Below, one piece after another: positions 56,109-64,000 of a stretch of 64,000 nucleotides of DNA (positions are counted from its first letter, which is position 1; every line of letters begins with the position of its first letter). This stretch comes from Qipengyuania vulgaris (GTDB taxonomy: Bacteria > Pseudomonadota > Alphaproteobacteria > Sphingomonadales > Sphingomonadaceae). The notes below the pieces were generated by a model, which saw only the letters and a program-made list of their open reading frames with translations, was not told where the DNA came from and did no database searches. Both the position numbers and the translations under genes were made by a program. The stretch spans positions 1 to 64,000 of the forward strand of contig NZ_WTYC01000009.1 of assembly GCF_009827325.1 (NCBI RefSeq), read 5' to 3'.

Positions 56109-57524
56109 TCAATAGAGACCGGGGTTCTCGCGCTGCGCTGCATTCGACATGGCGGGTTGCAACAATTCGTGCTGCGCACTTTCCGCCCGTAGGGTTCCGT
56201 CCTTGGCCGCCACTCCGATCGGATTGCAGGTTCGGCCAGCGATGAAATCCAGCGCGACCGACACCGATTGTTCGTTCGGATCGCCTAGTTGATCGAAGAT
56301 GTCGTCATTCGCGCGGCAGGTGTTGGGCATCACGCTGGCAAGGCCATCGAAATAGTCGCCTTGGCCATTCGCGTTGACGGTCTTGAAGGTGACAGCGCGC
56401 AAGCGATCATCGCATGCAGATCGGTCGAATGCGAATTGGCCCACCGGTTTGCCAAAGGTATCGGTGCCCACCAGCGCGATATTGTCGCCAAGATAGGGAA
56501 TCATGGAGTTGGTTACCAATTCGCTAGCCGACGCAGTGCCCCCACGTCCGATAACGGCGAGTTTCATTGTGCGTATTTGCTGCGGCTGGTTCTGGAAAAG
56601 TGTTGTGCTTTCCTCTGCCGATTTGGAAGAACGCAGCTTGGTTTCTGAGAAAGTCTGGCCTTCGAAACCTTCGCCCATAAGGTCGCCAAGCAATTCCGCT
56701 ACCGAGACAAGCCCGCCACCATTGTAGCGCAAATCGAGAATTACATTGGTAATGTTTTGGCTTCGGAAGCTCTCAAAAGCCTCACGAAGCTGAGGCCCGG
56801 CGTCCTGCACGATGAAAGTCCGCAGGTTTACATAACCGACCCTTCCGCCTGCACCATCGTCAAGTATCTTTACGCCATAGCGGTCAGAGATTGGATCCAG
56901 CGAAAATTCAGCTTTCGTCACGCTAACCGTTTGCTCAACTCCCGAAGTGTCCCGGATGACAAAGCTGCGCGTCACGCCGGGATTGTTGGGGCCGAGAGCA
57001 TCGCTCACTGCCTGAGGTCCGCCCGTCGCCATCAGAGTTGATACCGATTGGCCACCGATCTGAAGAATCTCGGTTCCCCGATCAAAGCCCTGCGGAAACG
57101 CAGGAGCATTTTCGAACACTTCTGCCACGTAAACCCGGTTGTTGCCTACATCGTAGATCAGTCGTATCCCGAAACCGGCGTTCGATCCGCTGTTGATCAG
57201 TTCGTTCTCTTCCTCGATCGAAGTTATATACGTGAAGCCGCGATCTTTGTTTTCTGCGCGTGCTTCCGCAACAAGAGCATCAATGTAGCTTTGCAAATTG
57301 TTAAAGTTGGCTTTGTTGACCGAGGTGGAGAGCAGGTCCGGGAACAGATACCATTCCTGCAAGACGCCCAGGGCCCAGTCCTGCCGTGCTGAAAGAGAGC
57401 AGTCGGGCGCATTACCGACACCGCTCCCTCCGCCGTTGCCGGCATTGCCTCCCGACCCTCCGCCGCCACATGCAGCGAGCGAGAATGCGAGCGTTGCGGA
57501 TAAAGCGGTGCGACCCAATTTCAC
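56109..57524 (-). CDS. S41 family C-terminal processing peptidase, lipoprotein
   Basis: 471 aa from GTG at 57524, preceded by GGAGGAACTGCC. Lipobox FSLAACGGGG and a Gly-rich linker; N-terminal helical part (about 35-95); PDZ-like region around ENAPAFPQGFDRGTEILQIG; catalytic core LRYNGGGLVSVAELLGDLMG with the Ser in GRGGTASASELVTNS and Lys in TFGKPVGQF. Tail-specific proteases of this type degrade periplasmic proteins. The 57525-57790 stretch upstream shows no gene. Confidence 0.9.
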   Translation of the reverse strand: MKLGRTALSATLAFSLAACGGGGSGGNAGNGGGSGVGNAPDCSLSARQDWALGVLQEWYLFPDLLSTSVNKANFNNLQSYIDALVAEARAENKDRGFTYITSIEEENELINSGSNAGFGIRLIYDVGNNRVYVAEVFENAPAFPQGFDRGTEILQIGGQSVSTLMATGGPQAVSDALGPNNPGVTRSFVIRDTSGVEQTVSVTKAEFSLDPISDRYGVKILDDGAGGRVGYVNLRTFIVQDAGPQLREAFESFRSQNITNVILDLRYNGGGLVSVAELLGDLMGEGFEGQTFSETKLRSSKSAEESTTLFQNQPQQIRTMKLAVIGRGGTASASELVTNSMIPYLGDNIALVGTDTFGKPVGQFAFDRSACDDRLRAVTFKTVNANGQGDYFDGLASVMPNTCRANDDIFDQLGDPNEQSVSVALDFIAGRTCNPIGVAAKDGTLRAESAQHELLQPAMSNAAQRENPGLY

Positions 57525-57790
57525 GGCAGTTCCTCCCCAGGATGGACGCAAGTGTGTTTGCATCTAGCGTATACGCTAGGAATGACCAATTAATCGCGCG
57601 TGAGCAAGGGACTTTTCCCTCCCGGGCCCACCGTGCGGCTGCCGTAACGGAATTTGGTGGAAAACCACGATGAAACGAACGAAAAACGGTGCAAATTCAT
57701 CGGTAAGGCATGGTCTTTGTCCTGAGGCTATGCCTAGGCTGCGCTCTTGTCAGGCGTAAATCGCCCAAAGTCTTGGATGGAGCAGCTTAG

Positions 57791-58372
57791 TTGAGTACCG
57801 GAATGCCAGAGTGGATGCAGCAAGCAATCGGCGGGGAGGCGAAGGGTTCGCTGACCTTCGCGGCCGTTGCAGAAGAAAAGGATCTCCGCAAATCCGGCTT
57901 CGCGCTCTCCAGCCCGGCTTTCCGGGATGGGGGTGAACTCGATCCAAGCTTTACTGCGGTCGAAGACGATGCAGTCGCCCCTCCGCTCGAATGGACCGCG
58001 CCGCCTCCCGGCACGCAGGAACTGGCACTCGTGGTCGAGGATGCCGAAGACGGCAAGGTACATTGGCTGGTCTGGGGGCTTAAACCTCAAAAGGGCGCAT
58101 TGTTCGAAGGCGAAGCGCCTCCGCGCACCGGGAAAAACGCGGTCGGCAATTCGGAATGGCTCCTTCCCGATCCGCCTCTGGGCGTACAGCATCGCTATAT
58201 TTTTCAGCTTTATGCACTCGACCTCCCGCTCACCCTAATGCCGGGCGCGGGTTACGAAGAATTGCTGAAGCAGATCAAGGGACACGTCACAGCCGCCGCG
58301 ATCCTCACTGCCCGTTTCGAAGGGCACGAGGTCGTGGAGCTGGACGCGGAAGACTTCGATATCGAAGACTAA
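57791..58372 (+). CDS. YbhB/YbcL (PEBP) family protein
   Basis: 193 aa soluble phosphatidylethanolamine-binding-like protein. Motifs: RKSGFALSSPAFRDGGELDP, PPLEWTAPPPGTQELALVVE (with DAED pocket) and HYIFQLYALD-like HRYIFQLYALDLPL. The TTG at 57791 is taken as start because GGAG lies eight bases upstream; the ATG at 57803 is the alternative but has no well-placed site. Function of bacterial members is unclear. Confidence 0.88.
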   Translation: MSTGMPEWMQQAIGGEAKGSLTFAAVAEEKDLRKSGFALSSPAFRDGGELDPSFTAVEDDAVAPPLEWTAPPPGTQELALVVEDAEDGKVHWLVWGLKPQKGALFEGEAPPRTGKNAVGNSEWLLPDPPLGVQHRYIFQLYALDLPLTLMPGAGYEELLKQIKGHVTAAAILTARFEGHEVVELDAEDFDIED

Positions 58373-58404
58373 TTATAAGCATAGCCAACTGAAAGGAACC
58401 TGAA

Positions 58405-58656
58405 ATGGCTGGCAAGAACAACGCACTGCAGAAGCCGGTGAATCTCTCGCCGGAACTCGAGAATGTGGTCGGCAAGGGTCCCATGACCCGCGCGCAGGTC
58501 ACCTCGAAGGTCTGGGATCACATCAAGGCGAACAACCTTCAGGACTCGAAGGACAAGCGCATGATCAATCCCGACGACAAACTGAGCGCAGTGATCGGCA
58601 AGGAGCAGATCTCGATGTTCAAGATGACCGGTGCCGTTTCGAAGCACATGTCGTAA
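58405..58656 (+). CDS. SWIB/MDM2 domain protein
   Basis: 83 aa, one SWIB domain: LQKPVNLSPELENVVGKGPM, TSKVWDHIKANNLQDSKDKR and INPDDKLSAVIGKEQISMF. In eukaryotes the fold is part of chromatin remodelling; in bacteria (Chlamydia, Sphingomonadales) it is a stand-alone protein with a suspected DNA-topology role. AAGGAA precedes the ATG; 32 bases behind the YbhB gene, perhaps one transcript. Confidence 0.93.
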   Translation: MAGKNNALQKPVNLSPELENVVGKGPMTRAQVTSKVWDHIKANNLQDSKDKRMINPDDKLSAVIGKEQISMFKMTGAVSKHMS

Positions 58657-58659
58657 ACT

Positions 58660-59061
58660 TCAGGTGCGGCGGCGCCATGGCCAGTCCGTGACGCCGCCGA
58701 CCCACAGCGCCAGCCAGACAAGCACTGGTTGTGCGACCATACGCGGCAGGTGATAGACTAGCCCCAAGCCCCCATCGTTGCGCGCCATGTCGAGCGCGAA
58801 ATGGTTGATGTTGGCGGGGAACACGCAAGCCGCATAAAGCGCCAGGCCGATCGCGCCGGCTTTCCTTAAATTGACGCTCCAGGGCTGGAGCAGCGCTGCC
58901 GCGCCGATTAGTTCGGCTATTCCCGTCCAGAAAACCACGCTCTCCGCGGCCGGCACCCACCCCGGCATGATCTCCATAAATGGTCGTGGGGAAGCGAGAT
59001 GGATATACCCGGCGACAGCGTAGAATATCGCCAGCAGCCACCGGAAGATCGCACGGGTCAC
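58660..59061 (-). CDS. DoxX family membrane protein
   Basis: 133 aa from a GTG at 59061 that overlaps the DUF427 stop (GTGA). Four hydrophobic helices: IFRWLLAIFYAVAGYIHLAS, VFWTGIAELIGAAALLQPWS, GAIGLALYAACVFPANINHF and AQPVLVWLALWVGG. The ANINHF pattern after helix 3 is typical of DoxX-like proteins. The longer frame to 59145 reads antisense-like upstream. Coupled to DUF427. Confidence 0.85.
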   Translation of the reverse strand: MTRAIFRWLLAIFYAVAGYIHLASPRPFMEIMPGWVPAAESVVFWTGIAELIGAAALLQPWSVNLRKAGAIGLALYAACVFPANINHFALDMARNDGGLGLVYHLPRMVAQPVLVWLALWVGGVTDWPWRRRT

Positions 59062-59348
59062 TCCTGTGACACTTCGACGCCGTTCCAAAACGCGATGTGA
59101 TTCTTGATATGTGCGGCGTCCGGCTTGGGATCCGGATAATACCACGCGGCGTCCGCATTGATGGCGCCGCCTGCATTGACCGAGTGATACTGCGCGGTGC
59201 CCTTCCAGGGACAGACGCTGGTCCTCTCGCTAGGTACGAGGGAACTCCGCGCAACGTCGGAAGGCGGGAAATAATGATTTCCCTCGACCACCACCGTATC
59301 GTCGCTCCGGGCGATCTCTTCTCCATTCCAGCGCGCCACAACGGTCAT
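59058..59348 (-). CDS. DUF427 domain protein
   Basis: 96 aa, one DUF427 domain: VVEGNHYFPPSDVARSSLVP then TSVCPWKGTAQYHSV and AAWYYPDPKPDAAHIKNHIA with FWNGVEV. The Cys-Pro-Trp-Lys-Gly motif is the family mark. Function unknown. It precedes DoxX on one transcript and is divergent from the dipeptidase gene. Confidence 0.92.
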   Translation of the reverse strand: MTVVARWNGEEIARSDDTVVVEGNHYFPPSDVARSSLVPSERTSVCPWKGTAQYHSVNAGGAINADAAWYYPDPKPDAAHIKNHIAFWNGVEVSQE

Positions 59349-59426
59349 GTGCAGTCCCTTTCTTTCGATGAATCATTCGCTAGAACAGCCATCGAAGACT
59401 GTTCCAGTTCCAGCGAGGAGAAATTC

Positions 59427-60704
59427 GTGCCTGCCATTCGTCCCTACATCGGTGTTGCCGCCCTGGCCCTGCTTTCTTCCCCGGCCCTTTCGCAGCAATC
59501 GCCCGAAGCGACGGCAGAGGCCGCGCTGGAGGCTGCCCCCGTGTGGGACGGGCATAACGACGTTCCGATCCAGCTGCGCGCACGTTTCGGGAATGTCATC
59601 AATGACTTCGATTTCGCCGATACGCTCGACACTGCAGAGGGAGAGCGCAACGCCATGCACAGCGATCTTGCCCGCCTCGACAGGGGACAGGTCGGAGCCC
59701 AGTTCTGGTCGGTCTACGTCAGCCCCGCTGGAGAAGAGCCGCTGGCAGTGCAGCAGACCATCGAACAGATCGATGTGACGAAGCGCCTGATCGCGCGCTA
59801 TCCATCCGACCTGCAACTGGCTCTGACGGCAGACGATGTCGAGGAAGCCATCGCGAATGGCCGGATCGCCTCGCTGCTCGGAATGGAGGGCGGTCACTCG
59901 ATCGGCAACAGCCTCGCCGTGCTGCGCCAGATGTACGATCTGGGCGCACGCTACATGACCCTGACCCATGGCCGCACGCTGGACTGGGCCGACAGTGCGA
60001 CCGATGCCCCGAAGCACGACGGGCTCAATGCATTTGGTATGGATGTAGTCCGCGAAATGAACCGCATCGGCATGCTGGTCGATCTCAGCCATGTGAGCGA
60101 GGCAGCGATGCACGACGCGCTGGATGCGGCCCGCGCGCCCGTGATCTTCAGCCACTCCGGCGCCCGCAGTGTTACGGGCCACCTTCGCAACGTACCCGAC
60201 GGTGTTCTCGAGCGCCTGCCCGAAAATGGCGGGGTGGTGATGGTGGTCGCGCTTCCGTGGTTCATCAATGAGGACCTGCGAAGTCATTCGGCTAATCGCA
60301 CGGCGGAGCGTGCGCGATTGGAAGCGCTTTATCCGGGACTTCCTGACGAGGTGGAGGCGCAATTGGCGAAATGGGATGCGGAAAACCGTGAGCCGGTTTC
60401 CACCATCTCCGACATGGCCGATCATATCGATCACGTACGGGACGTCGCAGGGATCGACCATATCGGGATCGGCGGCGACTATGACGGGATGCCGCATGGA
60501 CCTTCTGGAATGGAGGATGTCAGCGGTTATCCGGCGCTGTTCACCGAACTCGCGCGGCGCGGCTATTCGCAGGAAGATCTCGAGAAGGTCTCCATGCGCA
60601 ATGTGATGCGAGCCATGCGAGAGGCGGAGGCTTATGCGCAGAGCCAGCGGGGTGCAATGCCAATCGAATATCCGGCGGGGGAGCCGCGCAGCGAAGCTGG
60701 CTAG
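59427..60704 (+). CDS. Secreted M19 family dipeptidase
   Basis: 425 aa from a GTG at 59427 with GAGGAG eight bases before it. Signal peptide RPYIGVAALALLSSPALSQQ. Zinc ligands of renal-dipeptidase-like enzymes: WDGHNDVP (HxD), MEGGHSIG (bridging Glu), LSHVSEAAMHDA and IFSHSGARSV (His), and IGIGGDYDGM (Asp). Cleaves dipeptides in the periplasm. The longer frame to 59097 overlaps DUF427 and is rejected. Confidence 0.92.
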   Translation: MPAIRPYIGVAALALLSSPALSQQSPEATAEAALEAAPVWDGHNDVPIQLRARFGNVINDFDFADTLDTAEGERNAMHSDLARLDRGQVGAQFWSVYVSPAGEEPLAVQQTIEQIDVTKRLIARYPSDLQLALTADDVEEAIANGRIASLLGMEGGHSIGNSLAVLRQMYDLGARYMTLTHGRTLDWADSATDAPKHDGLNAFGMDVVREMNRIGMLVDLSHVSEAAMHDALDAARAPVIFSHSGARSVTGHLRNVPDGVLERLPENGGVVMVVALPWFINEDLRSHSANRTAERARLEALYPGLPDEVEAQLAKWDAENREPVSTISDMADHIDHVRDVAGIDHIGIGGDYDGMPHGPSGMEDVSGYPALFTELARRGYSQEDLEKVSMRNVMRAMREAEAYAQSQRGAMPIEYPAGEPRSEAG

Positions 60705-61186
60705 CGGGGCTCGGCGTCGTCGCCTTCAAGTTTGCCCAGGACGCGAACGAAGAAAGCCGTGGACCAGCCTAGCAGGATCACCCCCATAACGCCTTCGAGC
60801 GCCGCGACCATGCGCCATTGGTCATGGATGGAAGCATCCGAATAGCCGATCGTCGCATAGCTGATGGTCGAGAAATAGAGGGCTTCGCTGAATGAATGGA
60901 GCGCGCCTAGATAATCGTAGAGGAAGGCAAACAGCCATATCTCGATGAAATGGATGAAGATGATCGCGAACACCGCCAAGAGGGTGAAGAGAGAGCCGGT
61001 GAAGGATAAAGGCCTCAGGTGGCTTACCCGTTCGCTCATCCTGTCCCGGGTTACTACTCGCTGGATTGTGAACAGTCCGAGGCCGTGAATAATCACGCAG
61101 ATCGCGATCATCGCCGCTCCGATCAGAAGCTGATCGTTGAATGTTGCATTGAATACCTGGGTATTGTCCGGCAGGCTGTTGGTCAC
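60701..61186 (-). CDS. Small potassium channel-like protein
   Basis: 161 aa with four hydrophobic helices, the last pair framing a pore loop with the filter YATIGYSDASI, where most K+ channels have T-V-G-Y-G. Start is GTG at 61186, overlapping the TGA of DUF1810 (GTGA). No regulatory cytoplasmic domain is seen, so it is a two-pore-helix-like short channel. Activity not proven. Confidence 0.82.
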   Translation of the reverse strand: MTNSLPDNTQVFNATFNDQLLIGAAMIAICVIIHGLGLFTIQRVVTRDRMSERVSHLRPLSFTGSLFTLLAVFAIIFIHFIEIWLFAFLYDYLGALHSFSEALYFSTISYATIGYSDASIHDQWRMVAALEGVMGVILLGWSTAFFVRVLGKLEGDDAEPR

Positions 61187-61614
61187 ATCCGCTCCTGCGT
61201 CAGCGGACAGCGTTCCCCTTCGTAGAAGGCCTCGAGGGCATCGGCGAAGACCTGTGAATCCTCATCGTCGCATGCGCGCTCGAACAGGGTCATCGAACTC
61301 CGGAATTTCATCGCGTCGACATCGCCCAGGATATCCTCCGCGCTCATCGTGCCGGCCCATTCCAGCATCGCTTCTGTTGCCTCGAACAGGCGCGGACCTA
61401 GCTCTTCGTGCTGGCAATAGGCGCGGGCCTCATCGAGATCCGCGAGCGCGTATTTTTTCGCCTTTGCGCTTGTCCCGAGACCATCGATCTGTGGGAAGAT
61501 GAACCACATCCAGTGGCCCTTCTTCTCGCCCTCGGCGATCTCCTCGAGCGCCTGCTCGTAGGTTCCGCCGTCCTGCGCCTTGACGAAGTGGCCGAAAGTG
61601 TCGTCGCTAGACAT
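61183..61614 (-). CDS. DUF1810 domain protein
   Basis: 143 aa. Conserved core EEIAEGEKKGHWMWFIFPQI, DGLGTSAKAKKYALADLDEA and LGPRLFEATEAMLEWAG match the DUF1810 family (calpastatin-like), of unknown function, soluble. It is coupled to the channel gene downstream by a four-base overlap. About 27 bases separate it from the DUF3008 gene. Confidence 0.92.
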   Translation of the reverse strand: MSSDDTFGHFVKAQDGGTYEQALEEIAEGEKKGHWMWFIFPQIDGLGTSAKAKKYALADLDEARAYCQHEELGPRLFEATEAMLEWAGTMSAEDILGDVDAMKFRSSMTLFERACDDEDSQVFADALEAFYEGERCPLTQERM

Positions 61615-61640
61615 GGGTTTAAACCGTGATTGGCAGTTCT

Positions 61641-61832
61641 TCAGCTATCGCCATCGACGTGATCGGGAAGGCCCTCGCGATCGGTGGAGGCGAAATCTTC
61701 CAGCTCGTCTTCGGACATGCTCTCATACATCTGCTTGGATGCGCCCTGCAGCTCCGATACTTTCGTGTCGCCGCGCTTGGCGGAAAGAGCCGCTCCGGCG
61801 GCTTTCTGTTGCGCTTTCGATTTTGCTGGCAT
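61641..61832 (-). CDS. DUF3008 family small protein
   Basis: 63 aa: MPAKSKAQQKAAGAALSAKR, then GDTKVSELQGASKQMYESMS and ELEDFASTDREGLPDHV. This is the DUF3008 pattern of small stress-type proteins. The start overlaps the DUF2945 stop (ATGA), so the two are translated together. Confidence 0.92.
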   Translation of the reverse strand: MPAKSKAQQKAAGAALSAKRGDTKVSELQGASKQMYESMSEDELEDFASTDREGLPDHVDGDS

Positions 61833-62059
61833 CAGCTTTGCTCCTTCAACTCGCTTCCGCGCTTGAGCACCTCCTCACCGTCTTCCTGCTTGATGAGGTA
61901 AGCCGGGTTGTCGGCGTCACCGTTCTTGGTGACTTCACTGCCTTGGAGGGTGCGCGTCACTTCACGCTCGAAACGCTCCTTGATCTGGCCCTTGCCCGTG
62001 CCATTCCCCCAATTCCATTCGACATACTGGCTTGTCTGGAAACTGTTCGAATTGCTCAT
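61832..62059 (-). CDS. DUF2945 (HVA1/Tudor-like) protein
   Basis: 75 aa with TSQYVEWNWGNGTGKGQIKE, then GDADNPAYLIKQEDGEEVLK and RGSELKEQ. DUF2945 is a small SH3/Tudor-like domain with unknown partners, often found with DUF3008 in soil bacteria. A good candidate for desiccation or osmotic stress, by association only. Confidence 0.9.
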   Translation of the reverse strand: MSNSNSFQTSQYVEWNWGNGTGKGQIKERFEREVTRTLQGSEVTKNGDADNPAYLIKQEDGEEVLKRGSELKEQS

Positions 62060-62074
62060 GCGGCCTCTCCGGTA

Positions 62075-62404
62075 TCAGTTCTCGACGACTTCGAGGCCAT
62101 CTTCGGTAGTGGTCTGATCTTGTGGGGCTGCGACGGTGTCGTCACCCAAATCGGTCTGAGGGGTGTCGGTACCGACGATGCTGTCAGTGGTGTCGCCGTC
62201 CGATTCCATCGACTGGATTTCGCCTGAGACGGTCGCTTCCTCTTCGACATCGCCTTGCATCATCGCTGGGATAATCCAGGTGATCGACAGGAGTAGTATT
62301 GCGAGCACTAGGCCGCCGAGCAGCACCCAGCGTACGACACCTTCCTTGGAGCCGCCACTTGCCTCTTCTTCGTCCAAGTGGACGTGGCCATTTTCAGTGT
62401 GCAT
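62075..62404 (-). CDS. Single-helix membrane protein with acidic tail
   Basis: 109 aa from the ATG at 62404. An acidic start (ENGHVHLDEEEASGG) leads to one helix (WVLLGGLVLAILLLSITWII) and a long acidic, Thr-rich tail. No family recognised. It lies 15 bases upstream of DUF2945 and may be the first gene of that set. Confidence 0.65.
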   Translation of the reverse strand: MHTENGHVHLDEEEASGGSKEGVVRWVLLGGLVLAILLLSITWIIPAMMQGDVEEEATVSGEIQSMESDGDTTDSIVGTDTPQTDLGDDTVAAPQDQTTTEDGLEVVEN

Positions 62405-62472
62405 CACAAACCTCCCTGCGAAAAATCAAGTTCGCAGGGTTTACGCGCGTTTGTGTGGAATGTTCCTACGCG

Positions 62473-63297
62473 TCAGTCGCGCAGCAGGTCGTTGATGCCG
62501 GTTTTCTCGCGAGTTTGCGCGTCTACGGTCTTCACGATGACCGCGCAGGCAAGGCCGGGCCCGCCGTCCTTGCCCGGCATGAATCCCGGCACCACAACCG
62601 AAAAGGGCGGGATATGGCCGCGGATGACCTCGCCACTATCGCGAAACACGATCTTGGTCGATTGGGTGATGAAGACGCCCATGGCGACAACGCTGCCTTC
62701 GCCGACGATCACGCCCTCGACGATCTCGCTGCGGGCACCGATAAAGCAATTGTCGCCGATGATCGTCGGGTTGGCCTGCATCGGTTCGAGCACGCCGCCA
62801 ATGCCGGCGCCAGCAGAGATATGGCAGTTTTCGCCGATCTGCGCGCAACTGCCGATGCTGGCCCATGTATCGACCATCGTGCCCTTGCCGACATAGGCAC
62901 CGATGTTGACGAAACTGGGCATCAGCACGCAGCCTGGGGCGATATAGGCACCTTCGCGGGCCACGGCGCCGGGAACTACGCGGAAGCCGGCTTCGCGGAA
63001 ACGTGCATCGTTCCAGCCAGCGAATTTGCTCGGCACCTTGTCGAACGCAGGATTGCCCGCGCTGCCACCGTCCATCACGCGGTTGTCGTTGAGTCGAAAG
63101 GAAAGCAGCACCGCTTTCTTGAGCCACTGGTTCACTGTCCAACCGCCCTTGCTGTCGGGTTCCGCCACGCGGCCTTCGCCGCTATCGAGCAGCTTGAGTG
63201 CTGCCTCCACCGCCTCGCGCACATCCGCGCTTTGCGGCGTGACATTGGCGCGGTCTTCCCACGCGGCTTCGATGCGGTTTTCGAGATCGGCGCTCAT
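62473..63297 (-). CDS. dapD: Tetrahydrodipicolinate N-succinyltransferase
   Basis: Succinylase of the lysine/diaminopimelate pathway. 274 aa. An N-terminal helical domain precedes a left-handed beta-helix of hexapeptide repeats ([20 protein letters not shown], then [20 protein letters not shown] and [20 protein letters not shown]). The C-terminus [11 protein letters not shown]-like [18 protein letters not shown] is conserved. Full length. Supplies DAP for the cell wall that the L,D-transpeptidases in the window use. Confidence 0.97.
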   Translation of the reverse strand: MSADLENRIEAAWEDRANVTPQSADVREAVEAALKLLDSGEGRVAEPDSKGGWTVNQWLKKAVLLSFRLNDNRVMDGGSAGNPAFDKVPSKFAGWNDARFREAGFRVVPGAVAREGAYIAPGCVLMPSFVNIGAYVGKGTMVDTWASIGSCAQIGENCHISAGAGIGGVLEPMQANPTIIGDNCFIGARSEIVEGVIVGEGSVVAMGVFITQSTKIVFRDSGEVIRGHIPPFSVVVPGFMPGKDGGPGLACAVIVKTVDAQTREKTGINDLLRD

Positions 63298-63345
63298 GTT
63301 GGTCTCCGTCGGAATTTCGGAGAGGTCGTTAGCATCGTCGGCGCG

Positions 63346-64000
63346 CTAGTCCATCCCCGCAGCCACGGCGAATTCATGGGCGCGATCCACCAGCGGGCCC
63401 ACCCGCTCGCTCATGGCCTTGGCGTGGGACGACGAAGCCGTCCCGTCGATGACACGCTTCTTGATGCCCTGCATGATGCCTGCGAGCCGGAATAGGTTGT
63501 AGGCAAAATACCAGTCCATCGGCGGTACCGGATAGCCGGTCCGTGCGACATAGCGGTCGACGGCCTCCTGCTGTGAAGGTATACCCAGTTCCTCGAGATC
63601 GAGACCGAGCAGTCCGGCCCGCCCATCGTGCGGATTATGCCAGTTGAGCATGAGATAGCTGAAATCGGCAATCGGATCGCCCAGCGTCGATAATTCCCAA
63701 TCGAGTACGGCAAGAACCTTGTTCTCCTCCTTCTCGAAAATGAGGTTGTCGAGCCGGTAGTCGCCATGGACCACGCTGCTCTCGTGCTGCGGCGGGATGG
63801 TCTGGGGCAGCCATTCGATCAGCTGCTCCATCTTCTCCATGTGCTCGGTTTCGGAGAGCTTGTACTGTTTGGACCAGCGGGCGATCTGGCGCGCGCAATA
63901 GTCGGTCGGCTTGCCGTATTCGCCGAGCCCGATCTCGGTGGGTTTGCGCAGATGAAGTTCGGCCATGGTGTCGATCATGGCATTGTAGATTTCCCGGCGG
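63346..64000 (-). CDS. APH-type phosphotransferase family protein, cut by window edge
   Basis: The visible 218 residues form the C-terminal part of an aminoglycoside-phosphotransferase/ACAD10-like kinase fold. SSVVHGDYRLDNLIFEKEEN is the catalytic loop (Asp and Asn), VLAVLDWELSTLGDPIADFS holds the metal-binding Asp. The frame stays open past the ATG at 63978 to the window edge, so the N-terminus is missing only because of the cut. In this group the protein is usually linked to acyl-CoA dehydrogenases, not antibiotics. Confidence 0.88.
   Translation of the reverse strand, partial: RREIYNAMIDTMAELHLRKPTEIGLGEYGKPTDYCARQIARWSKQYKLSETEHMEKMEQLIEWLPQTIPPQHESSVVHGDYRLDNLIFEKEENKVLAVLDWELSTLGDPIADFSYLMLNWHNPHDGRAGLLGLDLEELGIPSQQEAVDRYVARTGYPVPPMDWYFAYNLFRLAGIMQGIKKRVIDGTASSSHAKAMSERVGPLVDRAHEFAVAAGMD

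Noticed and set aside
59373-60497. 374-aa frame antisense to the M19 dipeptidase
   Set aside because: Shadow frame; the plus strand has intact zinc-ligand motifs.

Overview
The window is a chromosomal segment of an alphaproteobacterium of the order Sphingomonadales, most likely family Erythrobacteraceae (Erythrobacter, Qipengyuania or a relative). This is inferred from the GC-rich codon use, from protein families typical of that group (SWIB-domain protein, DUF4287, DUF3008, DUF2945, tandem OmpA proteins, DUF6491) and from an alphaproteobacterial LexA box of the GAAC-N7-GAAC type in front of ruvA. No 16S rRNA is present, so genus is not assigned.

Layout. 1-5 kb is a mixed accessory stretch: the right part of an IS110-family element, a fused membrane/spermidine-synthase-like protein, an orphan Imm53 immunity gene, small secreted and membrane ORFs, and a family of about 33-bp repeats between them. 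5-31 kb is mostly housekeeping: aroC, ruvA-GFA-ruvB, a rhodanese lipoprotein and aconitase, transporters, two different L,D-transpeptidases, a histone-deacetylase-like hydrolase and ispG. It continues with a ZntB-like transporter, a DUF885 protein, a short-chain dehydrogenase, a mechanosensitive channel, isoaspartyl peptidase, two tandem OmpA proteins, prephenate dehydratase, cytochrome c, rlmE and a Ppx/GppA phosphatase. A tRNA-Gln(CTG) at 32153-32226 marks a break, followed by degenerate coding remnants including a gene with an in-frame TAA.

33.2-42.6 kb is the most distinctive part: five co-directional minus-strand genes, tightly spaced or overlapping, that all encode exported proteins. 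Four carry DUF11-like or related modules. The largest (1679 aa) joins DUF11, SdrD-B-like and Big_1-like domains to a long C-terminal region that looks like an outer-membrane beta-barrel. It is read as one operon that builds a cell-surface structure; I know no characterised function for this combination, and it is the best candidate here for an undescribed system.

43.3-47.4 kb holds a TetR regulator and a TPP-riboswitch-led operon: an uncharacterised four-helix membrane protein, thiC and DUF4287, with a DUF4304 gene and the fragment of a leucine-rich-repeat-like protein downstream. 47.4-64 kb is a run of small housekeeping, envelope and stress-type genes (CDF transporter, PRC-barrel lipoprotein, YbaY, dodecin, HPF/RaiA, fasciclin, S41 protease, YbhB, SWIB, DoxX, DUF427, M19 dipeptidase, potassium channel, DUF1810, DUF3008, DUF2945). 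It ends with dapD and a phosphotransferase cut by the window edge.

Regulatory elements seen directly are the LexA box and three 36-bp tandem repeats before ruvA, the TPP riboswitch, two duplicated terminators behind the OmpA genes, and several other hairpins. All family assignments are by reading the translated sequence, not by database search.
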